Assembly: GCA_028015205.1 (NCBI GenBank)
Contig: JAPWFG010000059.1
Location: 124,001-188,000, forward strand
DNA length: 64,000 nucleotides
Reading direction: 5' to 3'
DNA from: Mytilisepta virgata
Lineage: Eukaryota; Mollusca; Bivalvia; Mytilida; Mytilidae
Every line of letters starts with the position of its first letter. Position 1 is the first letter of the stretch. This document shows, piece after piece, positions 13,332 to 21,969 of the stretch. Position numbers and translations under genes: made by a program. The notes below the pieces were generated by a model, which worked only from the letters and a program-made list of their open reading frames with translations, was not told where the DNA came from and did not search any database.

Positions 13332-14825
13332 ATGGCTGTGTCATTGTGGCAGGTTGTTTTCTGGATTATTTGGATTATACAAAAATCAACCAGTGAACTT
13401 ATTTGTGATGTGCCTGGAGAATCGACAATAAGGTGTATGTGTTACCCCCGAGGAGAAATAAACCTTAAGCATCATAGAAATTTAGTAGAATTGTACGGAA
13501 TGTCGTGTGCGTGTAAAATAAATTATCAAGGTGATCCGCCTACTATAATCCACGAAATTCGGGAGTGTCAGTGGAGTTGTAAAAATTCTACATGTGGTAG
13601 GTTCAAAATTAGTTTCTAGTATTATTTTCTTCACATTTAAGATTTTTTTAATTGTGGGTCAAGGTGAAAATTTTTTGTACAACCAAAAGTATGCGATACA
13701 TGCACAGTTGATTAGTATTACTAAAGAAAATTATAAAATTTTACTCCTAGATTTTAGTTGTGTACATAAATAAAAAATGCTGTAAGTTTGTATGATGTGA
13801 ATAATTTTAAAACTAAGTATCTTATTTTTCCCCTCTCTCTCTCCCTATAATTTTGTGATTAAGTGTGTCTGTCTGATAAGATTTTTCATCGTTATGATCG
13901 TTCTGACATTCGGTCAGATTGATTATAATATTTACTGTCATCGTAAAAAAAAATTCCGGAATTTCTTTTGTAAGTTTTACCGATATCAGTTTACGATTAT
14001 CATTATACTGAAAACTTCCTGTTGGATGAAAAGTGAATTTTGATGTAGAAAATAGTCGTGTTTCTGCACACAGATGAGCGAACAAACTTAATCAAAGGTA
14101 AAAATATACACTTAGTTAAACACACAAGTACATTTATTGTGTTAAGTATTAATTTAAACGCTATACAACATGAACATAGGGCCTTGCATTATACATTTGA
14201 TATACTATTTCTGTTTATGATTTGTTATCATTGTATTTACATACAAATAGAGTAACATAATTAAATTTCAACTTTCATAAAACTACCTACAGTGCCAACT
14301 ACAGTAAAGAAAGATACCACCATCCCGACAAGTACAACAGGACCTACAGAGATACAAGTACCTACAATACCAACTACTATACAGAAAAACACCACCATCC
14401 CAATAAGTACAACAGGACCTACAAAGATCAAACTACCTACAATGCCAACTACGATAAAGAAAAATACCACCATCCCGATAAATACAACAATAAACCTTAC
14501 TAACGTGACCAACAATAAGTATGAGCAAACAAGTATAACAGATGTAAATCAGACCACCACAACATATACAGTGGATGATGCAGTTACAACAGATGAATAT
14601 CATACCATAATAAAGCTCACGTCAACACGTAAAGTTTCCACGAAAAAAAATACAACAGATGAAATACTATCCAGTATCTTGAGTAAAGAAGATGTCACAC
14701 CAAAAAAAGGGACACTAGATGCTGCCAGTCTAGTCACGTCAAATGTTGATGGTATTATAATATTGAATAATATTGACAATGATTTAACTGTGTCCATTGA
14801 AAAAATAAATAGTACATGTAACTGA
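13332..14825 (+). pseudogene. Truncated glycoprotein unit 6 at array edge
   Basis: Exon 1 (ATG 13332) is intact. Exon 2 (14293 on) loses homology to the other units after 14819, within the codons just after the Ser-Thr-Cys motif, and reads into a stop at 14823-14825. The membrane helix, 32-bp duplication and both tails are absent. This unit has the shortest (CT)n tract and a few private substitutions (Cys to Ser near 14331, a change before the exon-2 acceptor). It is therefore the most diverged copy, as expected for the edge of a tandem array. Confidence 0.6.
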
Positions 14826-14844
14826 CGACATTCATTATAATACT

Positions 14845-15215
14845 AGTAGTAGGGGTTAGGATCTTTTATCCCCCCCAAACCTGTGGCAAATGTGGCAAAC
14901 CCAAATATGGTCACGCCCCTCCCCCTTTTCTATATATGGACATCCGCCTCACCACCGACGTGAATCATCAGATCATCGCGCAGTCCTTATTCGGTCAACG
15001 AAGTCTTATGAATCATCAAGAATCCGATTGGCATACGTGAGTCATCACGTAGTCCTTATTCGGTCAACAGATTCCAATGACTCATCAAGACACCGAATGG
15101 TAAATACGTGAGTCATCGCGCAGTCCTTATATGGTCTACAAAGTCTTATATGAGTCATCAAGACACCGAATGGTAAATATGTGAGTCATCGCTCAGTCCT
15201 TATTCGGTCACGTTA
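14845..15215 (+). repeat. Left terminal inverted repeat of outer Polinton
   Basis: Matches the reverse complement of 42550-42842 from the outermost base inward. Shared blocks include the G/C-rich terminus, a CCCCTCCCCC stretch, a TATATATGG box and then ~62-bp internal subrepeats that contain TGASTCA motifs. The target duplication AATACT lies immediately outside. Confidence 0.88.
14957..15213 (+). promoter_or_regulatory. AP-1-like site array inside left terminal repeat
   Basis: About three and a half subrepeats of ~62 bp, each built of GAGTCATC, AGTCCTTATTCGGTC and TCATCAAGA blocks. Five perfect AP-1/TRE-type TGA(G/C)TCA sites and two TGAATCA variants are seen in about 250 bp. The array ends ~100 bp upstream of the CARD gene start, so it is placed to act as its promoter/enhancer. 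Function is inferred. Confidence 0.55.
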
Positions 15216-15316
15216 ACCCTAAAACACGTGATCAAAAATTATCCAATCAAAAAGATCGAATTTTATTTGAAAGCGGGTAGAAACGTGCCTGTTTCATTTC
15301 ATCATTATCCGTTCAC

Positions 15317-15589
15317 ATGGACAGACGTGACCAAAAGAAGCTCCTGAGCCATTTAGTAAGATTAGTCGAAGAAACACCCACGGAAGAAGTCGTTAATTAT
15401 TTGGTAGCACAACGTATTTTGACCCAAGATCTTGCCGAGGACATCGTCTATCAAAACACGAGTAGACGTAAAAACAGACAACTGATCTTCACCCTGACGA
15501 GAAGAGGGCCTCGTGCCTATAGACTCTTTATCGAAGCTCTTCGAGTCCACGAGTGTGTAGATTTAGCAGATTTATTGGAATCCACCTGA
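15317..15589 (+). CDS. CARD-domain protein, 90 aa (CARD-only)
   Basis: The 90-residue ORF fits one caspase-recruitment domain and nothing else. A first helix runs from about residue 5 to 20. An ILTQDLAEDI segment (34-43) matches the conserved second/third helix region. A basic SRRKNRQLIFTL segment is followed by TRRGPRAYRLFIEAL (61-75), the most recognisable signature of caspase-2/RAIDD-type CARDs, and the last helix ends LADLLE. CARDs drive homotypic assembly of apoptosis and innate-immune complexes. A virus-like element carrying a free CARD would be expected to interfere with or redirect such assembly; that role is inference. The gene is first after the terminal repeat, and the next ORF overlaps its end in the -1 frame. 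I chose the only upstream ATG. A captured host exon is the alternative. Confidence 0.78.
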   Translation: MDRRDQKKLLSHLVRLVEETPTEEVVNYLVAQRILTQDLAEDIVYQNTSRRKNRQLIFTLTRRGPRAYRLFIEALRVHECVDLADLLEST

Positions 15590-15834
15590 CAAACGTCGTC
15601 GCACAAGCCAATTTGGCATGTTCCATCGATCTACGCGCTTTGACCTATCGTTTGTCAAACGTCCGCTACGATCCTCGTTCGTTTTCGGGACTGATCTGGC
15701 AACATCGAAAGATTGGAGGAAACTGTCTGTTATTTTCTAACGGAACCATTAACTGTAACGGAAAATGTCAATCCATACAAGAGGCTAGACTCCGCGTGCG
15801 TCGATACGCTAGAGTTCTACAACGCATGGGTTAA
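15553..15834 (+). CDS. Single TBP repeat (half TATA-binding protein)
   Basis: Residues from about 15592 to the stop align along their whole length with one repeat of the TBP saddle: NVVAQANLACSIDL at the start, YDPRSFSGLIW, LLFSNGTINCNGK and the helix RVRRYARVLQRMG. The Phe residues used for DNA kinking in TBP (in the SFSGL and LLFSN segments) are present. Normal TBP has two such repeats; only one is visible here, so the protein would have to dimerise or act as a decoy. No in-frame ATG precedes the domain. Its frame overlaps the CARD ORF by ~37 bp at -1, so it may be read by frameshift or re-initiation, or the two genes may have been one ORF broken by a one-base indel. A role in redirecting transcription initiation is inferred. 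Confidence 0.75.
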   Translation: MCRFSRFIGIHLTNVVAQANLACSIDLRALTYRLSNVRYDPRSFSGLIWQHRKIGGNCLLFSNGTINCNGKCQSIQEARLRVRRYARVLQRMG

Positions 15835-15835
15835 T

Positions 15836-15862
15836 GTGGTGGTGGTGGTGGCGGTGGTGGTG
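15836..15862. repeat. GGT trinucleotide microsatellite
   Basis: Nine near-perfect GGT/GGC triplets in the gap between the TBP-like and minor capsid genes. Confidence 0.8.
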
Positions 15863-15893
15863 TGATAAAAGTTTATAAGAGGAGACAGAAAAG

Positions 15894-16248
15894 ATGTACT
15901 TTTCATACACGATGGAAGAGTTTTACCTGTTTGTCAATAGCTGGAGCACTTCCCTCAAAATAACGGAGGTCAGTTCAGAATAATGCTACCGAAGACTTAC
16001 TCCATGGATGGATTGTGGGAATGTGCCTTGCTAGAGTTGACGTTCGTGCCTGCATTCGAATCACCGACGAAAAGGATTTACGTGTGCAGCGATGTGGTTG
16101 GGGATTGGTCTTACGTAGAGACAACTTCCAACCTCTCTTGCAGTCTGTGTCCGTACGAAACGAAGAGATAACGGATATTGTCTTTGAACGACCTCGCTCC
16201 GTAATCGTCCGTAACAGCGACATGAAAACGATGGAAATTACCTTATAA
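15894..16248 (+). pseudogene. Polinton minor capsid (single jelly-roll) gene, frameshifted
   Basis: Three consecutive frames carry pieces of the same protein as the intact gene at 35346-35771. The start (EEFYLFVNS) lies in the frame of ATG 15894/15912, then GLWECALLELTF in a second frame (about 15983-16120), then the C-terminal strands ending MKTMEITL in a third frame to 16248. Two small indels, near 15950-15980 and near 16110-16130, separate them. In intact Polintons the protein forms vertex/penton-like capsomers. Here it sits directly before the ATPase, whereas in the inner element it follows the integrase. Confidence 0.7.
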
Positions 16249-16350
16249 GACGATCAGTTAAACATCTGTCGATGTAAGGATGATCACGTATTCTGTTTGT
16301 TCCACTTCCAAAAAGTTATAAGAGGAAGAGAGTAATACGGATCGTTAGAG

Positions 16351-17214
16351 ATGAAGTGTCCTACCTGTCACAAGCCGTTTTCCAGAAGAGACGCCATGTT
16401 GAGATATCATCGTCAAATGCATGGAAGAGGAGCACCACCACCGCCACCACCACCACATTCGCCACCGTCGACGCCTAAGCATCGTTTTCGCTTCCGACAT
16501 CCTTTCACCATGATCGTGTCGGGACCTTCGTCCTGCGGCAAGACGTACTTTGTCAAAGAAATGCTGAGACGAGCACAAAGCGCGATGACTCCCACACCAG
16601 AGAGAATTGTCTGGTTGTACAAACGATGGCAACCGCTCTATGACCAAATACGACGGGAAGTGGAACCAAGGGTGGAGTTTGTTCGCGGAATACCTTCGGA
16701 CTTGGACGCCGACCATTATTTTGACACCCGCAAAAGAAACATGGTGGTATTGGACGACATGATGTCCATCAAGGACCCTCGAATCAACGACCTCTTCACA
16801 GAAGGATCGCATCATCGGAACCTGTCGGTCGTCTCCGTTAATCAGAACCTGTACTTTGGCAAAGATCCGACTCAGAGAAGAAACTGCCATTACCTAGTCC
16901 TCTTTAACAACCCAGTCGATCGTCAACCTATTGCCACATTGGGAAGACAGATGTATCCGCGGAATAGAGATTATCTAGTAAGGGTCTTCGAACAGGCGAC
17001 GAAGAGTCCCCATAGTTATCTTCTAGTGGACTTAAAGGCCGATACACCAGATCATTTGAGACTGCGAGACAACATCTTGGGGAAGGGAGAGGAGGAAGAA
17101 ACCGCCGACTCGAAAGACGATATGGATATTGACGAAGAAGAGTGTCCGCGACGAATCAGACCTCTTGGCTTGCACAGATTGCGGACTAGTGTTTGTACAC
17201 GCATGGGGACTTAG
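16351..17214 (+). CDS. Packaging ATPase with N-terminal C2H2 zinc finger
   Basis: Full-length 287-aa ORF. Residues 3-24 form a C2H2 finger (C3, C6, H20, H24), followed by a proline run (29-35) and a FtsK/HerA-A32-type packaging ATPase core. Walker A is GPSSCGKT (58-65), Walker B MVVLDD near residue 130, then a sensor-like SVVSVNQNL and the family block LVLFNNPVDRQPIATLGRQM. The tail is acidic (EEEETADSKDDMDIDEEE). The enzyme would pump element DNA into capsids. The inner element's ATPase has no zinc finger. The protease remnant follows at 17297. Confidence 0.88.
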   Translation: MKCPTCHKPFSRRDAMLRYHRQMHGRGAPPPPPPPHSPPSTPKHRFRFRHPFTMIVSGPSSCGKTYFVKEMLRRAQSAMTPTPERIVWLYKRWQPLYDQIRREVEPRVEFVRGIPSDLDADHYFDTRKRNMVVLDDMMSIKDPRINDLFTEGSHHRNLSVVSVNQNLYFGKDPTQRRNCHYLVLFNNPVDRQPIATLGRQMYPRNRDYLVRVFEQATKSPHSYLLVDLKADTPDHLRLRDNILGKGEEEETADSKDDMDIDEEECPRRIRPLGLHRLRTSVCTRMGT

Positions 17215-17296
17215 AGAGCATCAAGAGAGAGATTGTCAACCGCCGCGCAAACGATGTAGAAAGGAGAGCAATGACGTCAAAGGAACCTACGGGTAA

Positions 17297-17668
17297 GAGT
17301 TGGAATGTTACCTCGAAGACTTACCGGTCAATGTGTGATGCGCCAACGACCTTCCAGCCAAAGTCGAGAACAGACCTTGGAGTTTTGTCGTCAACACGGA
17401 CGATTGCGACAGAAAAGGCATTCACTGGGTAGCGTTTCATTTTCCCAAAGACGGACCGGCCGAATTCTTCGATTCTTTTGGACGGGCACCCGAAACCTAT
17501 CACCGTCGCTTCAGAAACGTTTTGATAGTCAACGGTCCTCAATACATGTTCAACAAGGTTCGTGTGCAACCTCGGGACGGAGACAGCTGTGGATTATATT
17601 GCGTTCGATTTATCCAGGACAGACACAAGAACTTTACCATGGAGCACATCGTCAATGAACTCTGCTAG
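17297..17668 (+). pseudogene. Adenain-type maturation protease remnant
   Basis: One frame encodes the hallmarks of the adenovirus-like cysteine protease: ELECYLED at the start, GIHWVAFHF with the active-site His, EFFDSFGRAP with the acidic partner, and DGDSCGLYCVRF with the nucleophilic Cys, ending at a TAG. The frame has a stop directly before the ELECY motif (17294-17296) and an internal TGA at 17336-17338, and no ATG opens it. It therefore looks dead unless read through. Intact relatives cleave capsid precursors. The inner-element homologue at 33259-33747 shows the same N-terminal ELEC motif. Confidence 0.78.
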
Positions 17669-17761
17669 AGACCCAAAACAGATCGAAGACGAATTGAGAG
17701 TATTATCAATAAATCGTTGAATATAATCATGTCATGAACATGTTTTGTCATGAATAAAATA

Positions 17762-17983
17762 TCAATGCGTTTTGTTTGTTGTCTTCTTCAGTTTCCCACG
17801 GTGCTTCCCCGTTGGCCCAGGGTTTGGCTTGAAGTGCACCGGCTCCACTCTGGTAATGTGTTGCATCCCGTGGAGGTAGAGTTGACGTGTGTGAGGGAAA
17901 CGTGCCGTACATCGTCGGCATCGGAACCCTTCAGAAGGACCCGGTGTTGGTTCGTGGACTGGTTCGGGTGTCGGTTTAGTGGA
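17762..17983 (-). CDS. Terminal exon with C2H2 zinc finger (partial gene)
   Basis: On the minus strand an acceptor (TTCTTTTATAG, just above 17983) opens an exon that stays open for 73 codons to TGA at 17762. It encodes a Pro/Thr-rich stretch, one C2H2 finger (FRCRRCTARF... with two His in LYLHGMQH) and a basic end. No upstream exon is identified. The inner Polinton sits only ~270 bp upstream, so its insertion would have landed in this gene's intron. The function is unknown, possibly a DNA-binding accessory of the outer element. Confidence 0.45.
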   Translation of the reverse strand, partial: STKPTPEPVHEPTPGPSEGFRCRRCTARFPHTRQLYLHGMQHITRVEPVHFKPNPGPTGKHRGKLKKTTNKTH

Positions 17984-18250
17984 CTATAAAAGAAAAATCT
18001 GTATTGTATTCTTTACTTTTGGATATATAAATGTTATTCTCATTAATTGTTGCAAGGTATCCGATAATATTTTAATATAGTGCGATCCGTATATCTCTCC
18101 AGTGGAAATTGAAAGTTAAGTCAACTCGCGTTTTTAATATATGGGAGATAACTCTGTTTTATTTACTCCGCATCTGATAATTATTCAACACAAATCAGTT
18201 ACAGTTTACACAGATCTAAAAATAATTTATTGTCTAATTAGGTATAGAGT
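17984..18250. other. Outer-element spacer before inner Polinton
   Basis: AT-rich with no ORF. It ends with TAGAGT (18245-18250), the left copy of the inner element's target duplication. Confidence 0.6.
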
Positions 18251-18516
18251 AGTAGTGTAAAATGTGTGGAGCGAGCAGTTTTCGATCTATTTACATAAGG
18301 GCTAAGGTCTATTTACTTTAGACTCAAGTATATTTACATAAGGTCCTTATCAGCTCTTAAGTAAACAAAGTTTGTTTACATAGGCTAAAAATAGACACCT
18401 ATGTCAACAAAAGGATGAGTCACGTAATGTAAATATGATCATAGTTGATCCAAAAAACCGAAAAGAACGAGAAAAAAAAAGGGGGGATGGATGGTGGTGG
18501 TGGTATATGAGCTATA
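18251..18516 (+). repeat. Left terminal inverted repeat of inner Polinton
   Basis: Nearly perfect inverted match to 38152-38420. The visible differences are a 2-bp indel near the outer end (GAGCAGTTTT versus GAGCACAGTTTT) and length changes in the poly-A and GGT runs near the inner end. It contains one TGAGTCA and several TTTACATAAGG-like motifs. Confidence 0.95.
18361..18379. promoter_or_regulatory. Perfect 9-bp-arm palindrome with forkhead-like half-sites
   Basis: GTAAACAAAGTTTGTTTAC, with one central base; each arm is a forkhead-type GTAAACA motif. It is mirrored in the right terminal repeat (about 38292-38310). A regulatory or terminal-protein/replication role is speculative. Confidence 0.35.
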
Positions 18517-18974
18517 CCGTGTCACTTGCATTTTTTTAAATCGGGATACCATATAAAATTTTCTTGCTTGTTGTGGTTTTCGCTTGTATTAACACATGAT
18601 CTGAATGAAATTTCAGACGGTGTCGTTTCCCGGGATGATTTTGATATGGTATTTCCCCCCATACTAGTGTTTTTAAGTGTTGCTTTGTGTTCTACCCGTT
18701 TTTCTTGTCATGTCTGGATTTGTCCTTCGGTTTGTTGCTTTGGTATTTGTTTACCGTTCTTCCCTTCTTTTCCTATCATGATAATATTGAAATGATTAAT
18801 TTATCTCTTGTTTCACTCGGTAAATGCTACATATTTTTAATCACATATTTTCTAGTGTTTTAAACTGAAAATAAACAACAACAAAAAAATGTGTATTTTT
18901 TTCCGGAAAAAAACTACACCTTACCCGAAACCGATATAGTAGCCACCATCTTGAAAATAGTGAAAACAGTGAAA
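18517..18974. other. Leader region upstream of glycoprotein gene
   Basis: Holds an 89-codon open stretch (18526-18795) with skewed composition and no recognisable domain, which I do not call a gene, then an AT-rich stretch with AATAAAC near 18870. Probable 5' region of the glycoprotein gene. Confidence 0.4.
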
Positions 18975-20577
18975 ATGATGATCCTAAATATTCTGATACT
19001 TGTTGGATTATGTGCTTTAGGGGAAGTTGCCACCAAGATCATACCCCTAACAGACATTTGTGATATTCAGGAAGATATTATGAGATGTTCCTATAGTGGT
19101 GAGGGGCAGTATATCTCCCTCCAACAACTGGCTTGCCGAGAGATCCGATTCGAGAGATTTTTCAAGCCTTCAACTTTATATGTGGACAATGCCGACAACC
19201 TAAAATCTATAGTCATTCTCTCTGGATCCGTATTATGCAAAGACATCACCACCAGCAACTCGGACGTAAAAATAAGCATTGCCGGCAAGCCTTGTCAGGT
19301 AAGTTGTTTTGATCGATTTGTGTTTTGAAATGTTCCCTGTAATTTTGGGAGAAGAAAGGTCACGTGAGACAAGTACATTCAACCAAAAACGATGAACAAA
19401 AACTAGGGAATATCTCAGAATTGATAACGATACAAATTGTCCACTACAATCAAAAACTTATTTTATAAATAAATGCATTTAATATGAATATGATATTTAT
19501 GTACAACTATTGAATATCTCAACTTCTAAATGTTATAAATTAAATTAAAATTAAAATTTAAGACTGTCACTTTATATCAGACACATTTTTACACATTTTT
19601 AAAAGTTTTTGTTTGTTTTTTTCAGTCTTCCTCCTCTCCATCTTCCACCGACTTTAAACCACACCCATCCACTTCCACAGAACCATCTACATCACAGGTA
19701 TGAGTATATTCTGTAAAATAAATATTTATAATTCAAATTCAAATTTTATTTGTCATATAAACATTAAAACAGTTTGTGACAATATTAATATAATTTCTTT
19801 TTTTGTTGTTGTTGTTGAAATAATGTCAATGATATATTTATTATATAGATCAGATACTTAAGCCTAATATTATTTAACCAAATGATGAACTTTAAAAATG
19901 AATGTTTTTTTTTCAATTGCAGACCATTTCTACATCTACTTTGACTACTTCAACCATGAACACACCAGAGTCAGCATTGGTTTTATCCTATCAGTCTATA
20001 CTGTTAATTGTTTTTGGTAAGTTTGGATATAAATAATGAAATCAATCTTTTCAATGTGTTTAATATGAATTGAAAGAAAAAAAAAAGAACACAATGATTT
20101 TATAAGAAGCATGCAATTACAGGGTAGGAAACTCATCTGAAAATGTTGCCAACCCTGAATTCAATATTCAAAAATGTTTCCTTTATATCTATACAAATTA
20201 TTTGAAATATCAGCCTGCCCTGCTCAAAATTAACCTACCTCAGGCAGGCGGGCTGGCTGGTATTTCCTACTCTGAGTCAATTGAATTTTGTATATACAAA
20301 AAGTAAAATGTTTGAAAAAATTTTGACTTGAAAAATAAAATATCTTCAAAATTTTGATTTTTTAAGTTGTGGGTTTTTTTGTATTGCAGCTTCCCTAGCC
20401 ATATTTATTGGAACCCCTTTGTGCTTCGTATTATTAAGGAAGAGCTGCAAAAAATTCAAGACACAATCTCAGCTAGACCAAGTTGTAATTTCAAATTTCG
20501 TGAACTCAAACAGCAGTATTGAACTTTTTAATATGGAACAGTTAAAGGTGCACACAGAGCAAAAAAAATCCATGTAA
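18975..20577 (+). CDS. Spliced type I surface glycoprotein of inner Polinton
   Basis: Four exons with GT-AG borders and consistent phases: 18975-19298, 19626-19697, 19923-20016, 20390-20577, giving 225 aa. Order: signal peptide (MMILNILILVGLCALG), ectodomain of about 90 residues with five Cys (motifs IMRCSYSGEGQY, GSVLCKD, SIAGKPC), Ser/Thr/Pro-rich stalk encoded by exons 2-3, one membrane helix (ILLIVF continuing into SLAIFIG), basic stop-transfer RKSCKKFK and a ~45-residue cytoplasmic tail. The first two junctions are in phase 0 and the third in phase 1. The ectodomain is related to the decayed gene at 60419. It is the first gene after the left repeat. An attachment or envelope-type role is inference; the family is not one I can name. 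Confidence 0.65.
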
Positions 20578-20838
20578 AACAATTTTATTTGTTAATTTTA
20601 TAGAAATTCTTCTCTATGGACTTTATTTGATCCGGCCACATCTCGCTATCCAAATTCAAGAATACTATCAACTTCTCTTTCCGAACCAACCACTCCGACA
20701 TCAACATCAACCACCTAGACCCAGAAATAACAGGAACCAAAGAAGGAGAAGACAGCAACCACCTAGAGCAAGAAACCAACCAGACCGTCTGACATATTAT
20801 TAACATTACCATTTAAAAATTATTTAACTGTACCTTGC

Positions 20839-20970
20839 TTAATATATGAATCCCTCCTCATGTTCCAGATCACTATCCGTCATTTCAAAGAAGCCTTCAT
20901 CAGACCAATATATCTCATTTAACATCTCCTGATATTCAGGGTCTAGAATTTCATATTCATTGTTATCCAT
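20839..20970 (-). CDS. Small acidic ORF, 43 aa
   Basis: Uninterrupted ATG-to-TAA ORF on the minus strand, rich in Glu/Asp and aromatic residues (DPEYQEMLNEIYWSDEGFFE). The composition resembles a transactivation-type acidic peptide. It lies tail to tail with the glycoprotein gene. No family is recognised and it may be fortuitous. Confidence 0.3.
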   Translation of the reverse strand: MDNNEYEILDPEYQEMLNEIYWSDEGFFEMTDSDLEHEEGFIY

Positions 20971-21633
20971 GTTTGATTCACTGTGTTATATTTTATTATA
21001 TTTTTTCTGTCTGTGTTTTTTAAACTCATAAAAAAAGATTTTGTCATTTATTACCTGACACAGGAGACAGATAGCTTGGTCATTTTTATTGATCAACTTA
21101 ATTACTTTTTGAATTTTATATTACTTATATAAATGGTACTCCACATGATATCTAGAAGCTGACATATCATAGATATTACATAATAAATAGCCACTTCAGG
21201 TAAATATTGTTTACCCAGATCATGTTATACACACAGACAGGAAATTTAAAGTGTGATATGTCATGATAATATAATAATTATCATGTTACTGAAGAAGTCT
21301 AATAATTATATACTATACAATTAGGAACTTATCTATTTATTGAACCGATCAATAAATTAAGGTTTTTATGACCTCTCCCCACCTTAGTACTTCCAAATTA
21401 ACACTTCAGAAATAATAAAATGTCCAGCTGTTTATATTAAAACAAGATAATCTATGGTCAATTTTTAAATATTGTTAAAAAATAGGTTAACACTTAATTA
21501 TGCATTCCCTTTGTCAGCTATATGTAAAATTAGTACAGTGTATCTTTTATATACATGTACTGATGTTAAATGTTGTTATTACTGTATAGTTTATTTAGTG
21601 CTATTTTTAGTTAATATCATCACAGCTTTGTTG

Positions 21634-21762
21634 TCCATTTTAGGTTGTTAAAAAACATATCCATTAAAAAAAACATTGATGCAATACTTGTGATATACCT
21701 TTATGTTAACCATTTTAGGTTGTTGAAAAAAAACATTGATGCAATACTTGTGATATACCTCT
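21634..21762. repeat. ~70-bp direct duplication
   Basis: CCATTTTAGGTTGTT followed by an A-run and GATGCAATACTTGTGATA occurs twice in tandem; the first copy contains ~10 extra bases. Confidence 0.8.
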
Positions 21763-21851
21763 GTGTTCAAAACTTTTTATAGTGTATTTATTGTTATACA
21801 TCTGTTGAAAATCTGTTGATGGTGCTGCTTGTATAGATCTTGTATGATATT

Positions 21852-21969
21852 AGACCATTCAACATTATTTACTTGGTTCATAGACAGTTTTTATTTTTAT
21901 TTAAGAGAGAAAGGGAAAAAACATCATTTTAAGAAATCTATGAAACAAGTAATTTATTTTGAATGGTCT
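21852..21969. repeat. Short inverted repeat (hairpin or MITE-like)
   Basis: AGACCATTCA... at the left matches the reverse complement of ...TGAATGGTCT at the right over ~30 bp with few mismatches (TTACTTGGTTCATAG against CTATGAAACAAGTAA), around a ~55-bp loop. Confidence 0.65.

Larger units (their letters stand above)
1..14820. repeat. Tandem array of ~2.44 kb glycoprotein-gene units
   Basis: The same ~2.44 kb sequence recurs head to tail. Successive exon-2 starts lie 2446, 2444, 2444, 2446 and 2432 bp apart. Most of the length difference is a (CT)n tract just before each unit's middle third (near 1610, 4055, 6500, 8945, 11390 and 13830). Otherwise copies are almost identical; one A/G change near 9964 and a few changes in the last unit near 14275-14332 were seen. 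The window opens inside exon 2 of one unit. The array stops abruptly at 14820, 24 bp before the outer Polinton. Such identity means very recent amplification, homogenisation, or an assembly artefact. Confidence 0.95.

Noticed and set aside
15540..15592. Programmed -1 frameshift between CARD and TBP ORFs
   Set aside because: No X-XXY-YYZ slippery heptamer was found in the overlap, so I do not assert frameshifting.
16345..16890. 181-aa minus-strand ORF opposite the packaging ATPase
   Set aside because: Shadow of the ATPase; tryptophan/arginine runs come from the proline codons on the other strand.
18526..18795. 89-aa ORF near the inner left repeat
   Set aside because: Biased composition, no domain, no splice evidence; probably part of a dispersed repeat.
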